Shown: positions 6,174-11,769 of the stretch, piece by piece
How the letters are laid out: each line of letters opens with the position of its first letter
Numbering within the stretch: position 1 is the first letter of the stretch
DNA from: an uncultured Clostridia bacterium
GTDB lineage: Bacteria; Bacillota; Clostridia; TANB77; CAG-508
Direction: 5' to 3'
Assembly (NCBI GenBank): GCA_934154515.1
Contig: CAKPGD010000038.1
Coordinates: 1-11,769, forward strand
Length of the DNA: 11,769 nt
Notes under the pieces: model-generated
The model's input: only the letters and a program-made list of their open reading frames with translations
Databases searched by the model: none
Told to the model about the DNA's origin: nothing
Made by a program: the position numbers and the translations under genes

Positions 6174-8054
6174 ATGAAGTATAATGCGGGAAAATATGAT
6201 ATAGCAGTTATTGGAGCAGGACATGCTGGATGTGAAGCAGCTATTGCAGCAGCTAGAATGGGGATGAAAACATTATTATTTTCTATCTCATTAGAAGCCG
6301 TTGCTAATATGCCATGCAATCCACACATAGGAGGAAGTTCTAAAGGGCATCTAGTTAGAGAGATTGATTGCCTTGGGGGTGAAATGGGGAAAAATATAGA
6401 TAAAACTTATACTCAATTGCGTATGTTAAATACATCTAAAGGACCAGCTGTGTATTCTTTAAGAGCTCAGGCTGATAGAAAACAATATCAAGCTGAAATG
6501 AAACATACTTTGGAAAAACAAAAAAATCTATATTTAAAGCAAGCTGAAATTGTAGATATTACTGTAGAAAATGGAAAGGTTAGGAGTTTAGAGACTAATA
6601 TAGGTGCTATTTATGATGTAGATGCTATAATTGTTGCTACTGGTACATATTTAAAAGGTAAAATATTTATAGGAGAGACTTCTTTTGAAAGTGGTCCAGA
6701 TGGTGTGTTCCCAGCAAATAGATTGTCTGAGGCTTTAAAGAGAGAAGGAGTTGAGCTTGTTAGATTTAAGACCGGTACTCCAGCAAGAATTAATAAAAAT
6801 AGTATTGATTTTTCTAAAATGGAGATTCAAGAAGGAGATAAGAACCCAGAAGCTTTTTCTTTTGATGATGTTATAGATCCTAATGTTGAGCAATTACCTT
6901 GTTATTTAACTTATACAAATGAAAGAACACATGAAATTATTAGAAAAAATCTACATCGCTCACCTTTATATGGTGGAGAAATTGTGGGTACAGGACCTAG
7001 ATATTGTCCATCTATTGAAGATAAAGTTGTAAGATTTGCAGATAAGGAAAGGCATCAAATTTTTGTTGAGCCTATTGGAAGAAATACGGATGAAATGTAT
7101 ATTCAAGGAATGAGTTCATCTCTTCCAGAAGATGTTCAAATCGCTATGTACAGAACACTTCCAGGACTAGAAAATGCTGAGTTTACAAGACCTGCATACG
7201 CTATTGAATATGACTGTATTATTCCTTCTGATTTAAAACTTTCTTTAGAATATAAAAAGATTGACGGATTATTCTTTGCGGGTCAAACTAATGGAACTTC
7301 TGGATATGAAGAAGCTGCTTGCCAAGGTTTAATTGCTGGAATTAATGCTAGTTTGAAATTAAAAGGAAAAGAACCTTTAATTTTGGACCGTTCTCAAGCA
7401 TATATTGGAGTTTTAATTGATGATATAGTAACAAAAGGTACTAATGAGCCTTACAGAATGATGACTTCTAGAGCAGAATACAGACTTTTGTTAAGGCAAG
7501 ATAATGCAGATATGAGATTATTAGAGATAGGACATAATGTGGGACTTGTTTCTGATGAGAGATATCAAAGATTTTTAGAGAAAAAGAAAGCTATTGAAGA
7601 GGAAATTGATAGAGTTAGAGCAAAAACAATTAAACCAACAGAAAAAGTAAATGAATTTTTAAAGAAATATGGTTCATCACCACTTACAACTGGAGTAAAA
7701 TTAGCAGATTTAGTGAAAAGATCAGAACTTACATATGAAAATTTAGCAGAAATTGATGATGATAGACCAAATTTACCAGAACAAGTACAAAAAGAGGTAG
7801 GAATTGAACTAAAATATGAAGGATATATTAAACTTCAAGCAGAACAAGTTGAAAAATTTAAAAAATTAGAAGAAAAGAAGCTACCTCAAGACATAAATTA
7901 TGAAGATATTAAAGGATTGAGATTAGAAGCTAGACAAAAATTAAATAAAATTAGACCAAACTCAGTTGGACAAGCTTCTAGAATATCAGGGGTTTCACCT
8001 GCTGATATATCAGTATTATTGATATATTTAGAAACAATAAAAGAAAAAAATTAA
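6174..8054 (+). CDS. mnmG: tRNA wobble-uridine modification enzyme MnmG (GidA)
   Basis: MnmG is the FAD/NADH-dependent partner of MnmE in C5 modification of wobble uridine. The 626-residue product is full length. It has the dinucleotide-binding GAGHAG (14-19), the CNPHIGG signature (48-54), [11 protein letters not shown] with the conserved Cys at 278, the second signature [13 protein letters not shown], and a C-terminal helical domain ending near [12 protein letters not shown] that contacts MnmE and tRNA. AGGAAG lies 9 nt before the ATG. Codon use differs from mnmE: ATT is favored about three to one over ATA for Ile in the first two thirds, and GCT, TCT and GTT are common, while the last third looks more like the neighbours. 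rsmG follows after 49 bp. Identity is certain; whether it is expressed separately from mnmE is inferred from the long gap. Confidence 0.98.
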   Translation: MKYNAGKYDIAVIGAGHAGCEAAIAAARMGMKTLLFSISLEAVANMPCNPHIGGSSKGHLVREIDCLGGEMGKNIDKTYTQLRMLNTSKGPAVYSLRAQADRKQYQAEMKHTLEKQKNLYLKQAEIVDITVENGKVRSLETNIGAIYDVDAIIVATGTYLKGKIFIGETSFESGPDGVFPANRLSEALKREGVELVRFKTGTPARINKNSIDFSKMEIQEGDKNPEAFSFDDVIDPNVEQLPCYLTYTNERTHEIIRKNLHRSPLYGGEIVGTGPRYCPSIEDKVVRFADKERHQIFVEPIGRNTDEMYIQGMSSSLPEDVQIAMYRTLPGLENAEFTRPAYAIEYDCIIPSDLKLSLEYKKIDGLFFAGQTNGTSGYEEAACQGLIAGINASLKLKGKEPLILDRSQAYIGVLIDDIVTKGTNEPYRMMTSRAEYRLLLRQDNADMRLLEIGHNVGLVSDERYQRFLEKKKAIEEEIDRVRAKTIKPTEKVNEFLKKYGSSPLTTGVKLADLVKRSELTYENLAEIDDDRPNLPEQVQKEVGIELKYEGYIKLQAEQVEKFKKLEEKKLPQDINYEDIKGLRLEARQKLNKIRPNSVGQASRISGVSPADISVLLIYLETIKEKN

Positions 8055-8103
8055 TATAGTTACTTATGCTTTTCATTTGAGAGAGAAAGGAGTAAAATTT
8101 AAT

Positions 8104-8820
8104 ATGAATTTAGAAGAATTTTTAATAGATTTTAAAGATAAAGCAAATAAAATAAATATTACAATAAGTGATGAACAAATAAAAGAATTTTATGAATATA
8201 TGAATTTATTGCTAGAATGGAACGAAAAAATAAATTTAACAGCGATAACTGAACCAAAAGAAGTAATAATGAAGCATTTTATAGATTCAATAACAGTGGA
8301 AAAATATATAAATAATAGTGATTTAGTAGCTGATATAGGCACAGGTGCAGGCTTTCCAGGAATTCCATTAAATATTGTAAAAAATAATGCGAATTATGTA
8401 TTAGTAGATTCATTAAATAAAAGAATAAATTTTTTAAATGAAGTAATAAATGATTTGAATTTAAAAAATATAAAAACAGTTCATTCAAGGGTTGAAGATT
8501 TTGCAAAAAATAATAGAGAAAAATTTGATGTGGCAACCTCAAGAGCAGTTGCAGCACTTAATATTTTACTAGAATATTTACTACCATTAGTTAAAGTTGG
8601 TGGGATATGTGTATGCATGAAGGGGTCTAATATAAAAGAGGAAGTAAGTAATGCGAAAAAGGCTTTAGAAGTATTGGGAGGAAAGATAGAAAAGATAGAA
8701 GAAATAATTCTTCCGGATAGTGATGTAAAAAGGAATATTATTATAATAAGAAAAGTAAAAAATACACCTAATAAATATCCAAGAAAAGCCGGAATGCCTT
8801 CAAAAGAGCCAATTGTATAG
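8104..8820 (+). CDS. rsmG: 16S rRNA (guanine-N7) methyltransferase RsmG (GidB)
   Basis: RsmG methylates N7 of the guanine equivalent to G527 in the 530 loop of 16S rRNA, using S-adenosylmethionine. The 238-residue product has the characteristic N-terminal helices ending LLLEWNEKINLTAIT, the SAM-binding motif DIGTGAGFPGIPL (77-89), TSRAVA (145-150) and the family tail KYPRKAGMPSKEP. A longer frame could start at a TTG at 8077, but this overlaps the AAGGAG ribosome binding site. The ATG at 8104, 11 nt downstream of that site, gives the usual N terminus and is preferred. It is the last gene after mnmG and is followed by a strong terminator. In many bacteria mnmG and rsmG are co-transcribed, as appears here. 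Confidence 0.96.
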   Translation: MNLEEFLIDFKDKANKINITISDEQIKEFYEYMNLLLEWNEKINLTAITEPKEVIMKHFIDSITVEKYINNSDLVADIGTGAGFPGIPLNIVKNNANYVLVDSLNKRINFLNEVINDLNLKNIKTVHSRVEDFAKNNREKFDVATSRAVAALNILLEYLLPLVKVGGICVCMKGSNIKEEVSNAKKALEVLGGKIEKIEEIILPDSDVKRNIIIIRKVKNTPNKYPRKAGMPSKEPIV

Positions 8821-8856
8821 AATTAAAAAAATACAAAAAATTGAATAAAAAATATT

Positions 8857-8898
8857 AAAAAAAGTTAATAAATATTAGAAAATTTATTGACTTTTTTT
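8857..8898 (+). terminator. Rho-independent terminator after rsmG
   Basis: The arms 8857-8873 and 8882-8898 pair over 17 bp with one G-U and no mismatch around an 8-nt loop. The right arm ends in seven T residues and the left begins with A residues, so it may act in both directions. It ends the mnmG-rsmG transcript. Confidence 0.85.
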
Positions 8899-8915
8899 GT
8901 GTTTTTATATATGAT
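8887..8915 (+). promoter_or_regulatory. parAB promoter embedded in the terminator
   Basis: TTGACT (8887-8892) and TATGAT (8910-8915) are separated by exactly 17 bp. The -35 lies in the right arm of the preceding terminator. The hexamers are identical to those of the dnaA promoter. The transcript should begin near 8922, about 33 nt before the parA start. Confidence 0.75.
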
Positions 8916-8954
8916 TAATATGTAAAAAAAATACAAAATATGGAGGTAATTTCA

Positions 8955-9719
8955 GTGGGAAAAGTTGTATCAATAGCAAATCAAAAAGGTGGAGTAGGTA
9001 AGACGACAACAGCAGTTAATTTAAGTACAGTACTTGCTAAAAGAGGTAAGAAAGTACTAATGATAGATGCTGACCCACAAGGTAATGCAACAAGTGGTCT
9101 TGGCATAGATAAAGATGTTAATTTTTCAGTATATGATGTATTAGTAGATGATATAGAAATAGAAAATACAGTTCAACAAACTATGGTTAAGAACTTAGAT
9201 GTATGTCCATCAAATATAAACCTTGCAGGTGCGGAAGTAGAACTTGTTTCTATGATGTCAAGAGAACATAGACTAGAAGAAAAAATAAATAGTCAAAAAG
9301 ACAAATATGATTATATAATAATAGATTGTCCACCATCATTAGGTTTAATTACATTAAACGCTTTTACAGCATCAGATAGTGTTTTAATACCTGTACAATG
9401 CGAATATTATGCACTTGAAGGACTAGGACAATTAATAAATACTATAAATTTAGTAAAAAAACATTTAAATAAGAATTTAGAAATAGAGGGAGCATTACTT
9501 ACAATGTTTGACATTAGGACAAACTTATCAAATCAAGTTGTAAAAGAAGTTAATAAATATTTTGAAAATAAAGTATATAAAACAGTAATACCTAGAAATG
9601 TTAAATTAAGTGAAGCACCAAGCTATGGAATGCCAATATCAGTTTATGATCCAAAATCTAAAGGTGCTAAATCATATGATAAGTTAGCAAAAGAATTCTT
9701 AAAAAAGAATGAATACTAA
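8955..9719 (+). CDS. parA: Chromosome partitioning ATPase ParA (Soj)
   Basis: ParA binds DNA as an ATP dimer; ParB triggers its ATPase, driving origin segregation. In Bacillus the homologue Soj also regulates DnaA. The 254-residue product has the deviant Walker A KGGVGKTT (11-18), A' motif DADPQGN (38-44), Walker B YIIIDCPPSLG, and the conserved RNVKLSEAPSYG near the C terminus. Length equals the family norm (about 253). A longer frame begins at an ATG at 8940, but that codon runs into GGAGGT (8942-8947), which is clearly the ribosome binding site. It stands 7 nt from a GTG at 8955 that gives the canonical N terminus MGKVVSIANQKGG. The gene has its own promoter and is followed by parB after 30 bp. 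Confidence 0.95.
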   Translation: MGKVVSIANQKGGVGKTTTAVNLSTVLAKRGKKVLMIDADPQGNATSGLGIDKDVNFSVYDVLVDDIEIENTVQQTMVKNLDVCPSNINLAGAEVELVSMMSREHRLEEKINSQKDKYDYIIIDCPPSLGLITLNAFTASDSVLIPVQCEYYALEGLGQLINTINLVKKHLNKNLEIEGALLTMFDIRTNLSNQVVKEVNKYFENKVYKTVIPRNVKLSEAPSYGMPISVYDPKSKGAKSYDKLAKEFLKKNEY

Positions 9720-9749
9720 AGTATAAATAAAAAATAAGGAGAGATTAAA

Positions 9750-10637
9750 ATGGCTAAAAATACAGGATTAGGAAAGGGATTAAATGCTTTGTTTGGAGAA
9801 AATCCAATAATAGAAGATGTTAAAGAAGAAAAAGAAAATAAGGAAGAGATAAGAGAAGGCGAAGTAGTAGAAAAAATAAAAATAGTTGATGTTGAACCTA
9901 ACAGAAATCAACCTAGAAGAAAATTTGATATGGAATCAATAGAAGAACTTGCAGAATCTATAAAAATATATGGAATTATTCAACCTATAATAGTAACTAA
10001 AAAAGACGGATATTATGAAATAGTTGCAGGTGAGAGAAGATGGAGAGCAGCTAAAAAAGCAGGACTTACAGAGGTTCCATGTATTGTTAGAAATGATGAT
10101 GAAAGAAAAAATAAAGAAATTGCATTAATAGAAAATATTCAAAGAGAAGATTTAAATCCAATTGAAAAAGCAAGAGGATTCAAGCAACTAATTGATGAAT
10201 ATAACATAACACAACAAAAATTAGCAGATTTAATGGGAATTAATAGAGTAACAGTAACAAACTGCTTACGTATATTAAATTTGGATCAAAGAGTAATAGA
10301 CTTAGCAATGGAAGGAAAATTATCTGAAGGACATTGTAGATCACTTCTAGCATTTGAACCAGACGAGCAATATGAAATAGCATTAAAAGTTATTGAAACA
10401 GGGCAAAGCGTTAGAGACATAGAAAGAGCTATAAAAAACAAAAATAATGTAAAGAAAGTTCCTAAAGATGAGAGAAAAAAATATGAAGCTATTTATAAAG
10501 ATATAGAAGATAGATTTCAGGGATTTTTCGGAACTAAAGTAAAGCTTGATGCAGGTGTAAAAAGCGGAAAAATAATAATAAAATATTCTAACAATGAAGA
10601 TTTGGAAAGAATATTAGAGTTAATTAATAGAGATTAA
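9750..10637 (+). CDS. parB: Chromosome partitioning protein ParB (Spo0J)
   Basis: ParB is the parS-binding CTPase clamp that stimulates ParA and loads SMC at the origin. The 295-residue product begins with the basic peptide GLGKGLNALFG (6-16) that activates ParA. It continues with a variable acidic linker, the ParB/Srx fold containing GERRWRA (94-100), the ENIQREDLNPIE box (128-139), a helix-turn-helix at about 153-175, and a C-terminal dimerization domain from about 245. The HTH recognition helix reads INRVTVTNCLRIL, slightly different from the common GKSR form. Length is normal. GGAGAG precedes the ATG and a terminator follows. No full parS site was found in the window. Confidence 0.96.
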   Translation: MAKNTGLGKGLNALFGENPIIEDVKEEKENKEEIREGEVVEKIKIVDVEPNRNQPRRKFDMESIEELAESIKIYGIIQPIIVTKKDGYYEIVAGERRWRAAKKAGLTEVPCIVRNDDERKNKEIALIENIQREDLNPIEKARGFKQLIDEYNITQQKLADLMGINRVTVTNCLRILNLDQRVIDLAMEGKLSEGHCRSLLAFEPDEQYEIALKVIETGQSVRDIERAIKNKNNVKKVPKDERKKYEAIYKDIEDRFQGFFGTKVKLDAGVKSGKIIIKYSNNEDLERILELINRD

Positions 10638-10659
10638 TTTAACTAGATAAATAGTATTT

Positions 10660-10699
10660 AGAGGAGTATCCAATAATAACATAGGATGCTTCTTTTTTT
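10660..10699 (+). terminator. Rho-independent terminator after parB
   Basis: The arms 10660-10671 and 10684-10695 pair over 12 bp (three G-U) around a 12-nt loop, and the T-run extends to 10699. It closes the parAB operon 23 bp after the stop codon. Confidence 0.8.
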
Positions 10700-10775
10700 A
10701 TACGAATTTTTAATAGCTAGTAATAGTATAAGATGTTCAAAAATAGCAGAAAATAATTTTTTAAAGAAAAACTTA

Positions 10776-10804
10776 TTGACTTAAAATATATTTAATATTA
10801 AAAT
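10776..10804 (+). promoter_or_regulatory. Promoter upstream of the prepilin-like remnant
   Basis: TTGACT (10776-10781) and TAAAAT (10799-10804) are separated by 17 bp, one mismatch in each hexamer. It would give a leader of roughly 125 nt before the ATG at 10937. The remaining sequence from 10700 to 10936 holds no gene and no other recognisable element. Confidence 0.5.
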
Positions 10805-10936
10805 AGGTGTAAAAATAAGTAGTAACTTAGTTACATAATTAAGAAAAATAACAAAAAGATAAAGAAAATAATAAGCTGAAAATGAATAAATATGTAACAA
10901 AAAGTACAAAATAAAACAAAAGAGGGAAATAAAAAA

Positions 10937-11267
10937 ATGAACAAAGTCAAAAGTAAAATAAAATGCAAAGCAAAAAGCTCGAAAGGAATAACACTAATAG
11001 CATTAGTAATAACAATAGTAGTATTAATAATATTAGCGGGAGTAGCAATAAACTTAACACTAAGCCAAAATGGAATATTTAATAAAGCCAAACAGGCAAG
11101 AGATGATTACCAACAAGCAACAACAAATCAATTTGTGCTATGTGAACAACGGTGGTGCTGCTCGTGGTGGTTCGTCTACACTTGGTCTTCGACCTTGTTT
11201 TTCTTTAAAATCCAATATTAAAATAACAGGAGGAAATGGAACAAGCGAAAGCCCATATACAATATAA
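10937..11267 (+). pseudogene. Broken prepilin-like surface protein (N and C parts in different frames)
   Basis: The reading frame from 10937 starts with a basic leader and a type IV prepilin-like segment: KGITLIALVITI followed by more hydrophobic residues, then a short helix (SQNGIFNKAKQARDDYQQA). After about residue 65 this frame degenerates into Cys/Trp-rich nonsense and stops at 11221. In the +1 frame, from about 11128, a sensible C terminus continues: YVNNGGAARGG, LGLRPCFSLKS, ITGGNGTSESPYTI, stop at 11267. That tail resembles the DUF6273/C-type-lectin-like ends of prepilin-type surface proteins in uncultured Clostridia. The product would be only about 110 residues even if repaired, so a large internal deletion plus a frameshift is likely. 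G/T-rich codons at the junction contrast with the A-rich N part. A weak AGAGGG lies upstream. A deliberate frameshift, a sequencing error or a small intact pilin-like peptide cannot be excluded. Confidence 0.65.
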
Positions 11268-11310
11268 AAAAGTATAAATAGTTAAAATTATAAAAAAATA
11301 GTTGAATATG

Positions 11311-11369
11311 AAAAGGTATAGAAAATTGTATAGAAAATTGTTAAAATACTATAATTTCTATACTTTTTT
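11311..11369 (+). terminator. Terminator with duplicated left arm
   Basis: A 12-bp unit, TATAGAAAATTG, occurs twice in tandem (11317-11328 and 11329-11340). Either copy can pair with TTTCTATA (11355-11362). The upstream copy, with its preceding AAAAGG, gives a 14-bp stem (one G-U) running into the T-run ending at 11369. It probably ends transcription of the prepilin-like remnant. Confidence 0.65.
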
Positions 11370-11440
11370 ATATGTGATAAAATATAAATTAATATAAAAA
11401 TATAGAGTAAGCTAAAAAAGTGGAAAATTAAAAAATTCTA

Positions 11441-11470
11441 TTGACAAATAGCTAATATATGTGTTAATAT
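11441..11470 (+). promoter_or_regulatory. tRNA promoter
   Basis: A perfect TTGACA -35 (11441-11446) is followed after 18 bp by TAATAT (11465-11470), a 4-of-6 match to the -10, preceded by TGTG. It lies about 30 bp before the first tRNA gene. Confidence 0.5.
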
Positions 11471-11501
11471 ATTAATGTTACTGAGAAATCAGCAAACACT
11501 T

Positions 11502-11593
11502 GCAGAGGTGGTCGAGTTGGTTTATGGCACCAGTCTTGAAAATTGGCGTAGGTGAATAGCCTACCGTGGGTTCGAATCCCACCCTCTGCGCCA
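11502..11593 (+). tRNA. tRNA-Ser (anticodon UGA)
   Basis: A full class-II cloverleaf can be drawn. The acceptor stem GCAGAGG pairs with CCTCTGC (11583-11589), followed by discriminator G and an encoded CCA. The anticodon stem CCAGT/ATTGG encloses CTTGAAA, with anticodon TGA at 11537-11539. There is a long variable arm GTAGG/CCTAC and a T arm GTGGG-TTCGAAT-CCCAC. It reads UCA and other UCN codons. The long variable arm and the G discriminator are serine identity features. Confidence 0.96.
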
Positions 11594-11604
11594 AACATTA
11601 AAAG

Positions 11605-11629
11605 AGAAGTCAGAGGTTCTTTGACTTCT
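11605..11629 (+). terminator. Hairpin between the two tRNA-Ser genes
   Basis: AGAAGTCA (11605-11612) pairs perfectly with TGACTTCT (11622-11629), extended by two more pairs (one G-U) to leave a 5-nt loop. The following ATATTTTATAA is only weakly T-rich, so it may be a partial terminator or a processing hairpin in a shared transcript. Confidence 0.45.
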
Positions 11630-11673
11630 ATATTTTATAACAGGAAGTGTTTGAAAAATAACCTACAATACAC

Positions 11674-11764
11674 GGAGGCTTACCCAAGTGGTTGAAGGGG
11701 ACAGTTTGCTAAACTGTTAGGGTTCGCAAGGGCCGCGAGGGTTCAAATCCCTCAGCTTCCGCCA
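11674..11764 (+). tRNA. tRNA-Ser (anticodon GCU)
   Basis: The acceptor stem GGAGGCT pairs with AGCTTCC (11754-11760, one G-U), followed by discriminator G and an encoded CCA at 11762-11764. The anticodon stem ACAGT/ACTGT encloses TTGCTAA, giving anticodon GCT. There is an extended variable arm and a T arm GAGGG-TTCAAAT-CCCTC. It reads AGC and AGU codons. It lies 80 bp after the UGA isoacceptor with no clear promoter of its own, so co-transcription is likely. Confidence 0.96.
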
Positions 11765-11769
11765 AAAAA

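Noticed and set aside
10831..11091. An 86-codon minus-strand frame over the prepilin-like region.
   Set aside because: Antisense to the prepilin-like segment; phenylalanine/leucine-rich artefact of A-rich sequence.

Overview
The window looks like the replication-origin neighbourhood of a very AT-rich member of the Clostridia (Firmicutes). The evidence is the gene order dnaA <- | -> rpmH-rnpA-yidD-yidC-jag-mnmE ... mnmG-rsmG-parA-parB, the A-ending codon use, the GGAGG-type ribosome binding sites and the textbook sigma-A promoters. Two further pointers are a prepilin-like reading frame of a kind common in uncultured gut Clostridia and a tandem pair of Spo0A-type boxes. No genus can be assigned from the sequence alone.

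Layout. At the left edge dnaA runs on the minus strand and is cut by the window end (412 codons present, only the extreme C terminus missing). The dnaA-rpmH gap (about 1246-1564) holds three closely packed DnaA boxes, an AT-rich stretch and two divergent promoters with 17-bp spacers, so it is a good candidate for all or part of oriC and for DnaA autoregulation. Everything to the right is on the plus strand. A ribosome/membrane-biogenesis cluster comes first (rpmH, rnpA, yidD, yidC, jag), with overlaps or short gaps between most genes. It is followed by a hairpin and then mnmE. mnmE is separated from its functional partner mnmG by about 700 bp of extremely A-rich noncoding DNA. That gap contains two more consensus DnaA boxes, two TGTCGAA boxes exactly 10 bp apart and a perfect 18-bp inverted repeat. 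mnmG and rsmG follow. A strong terminator then overlaps a promoter that drives parA-parB, and another terminator closes that operon.

The last kilobase is accessory: a promoter, a broken prepilin-like gene whose N-terminal and C-terminal parts lie in different frames, a terminator with a duplicated arm, and two class-II tRNA-Ser genes (anticodons UGA and GCU), both with encoded CCA.

How the genes work together. DnaA starts replication, and ParA/ParB segregate the new origins and in relatives modulate DnaA. RpmH and RnpA serve translation and tRNA maturation. YidD, YidC and Jag serve membrane-protein insertion and envelope control. MnmE and MnmG together modify the tRNA wobble uridine, and RsmG methylates 16S rRNA. 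The most interesting unexplained piece is the mnmE-mnmG gap, which looks like a second origin-linked or Spo0A-responsive control region. The most interesting gene remnant is the prepilin-like chimera at 10937-11267. I found no convincing new multi-gene system.
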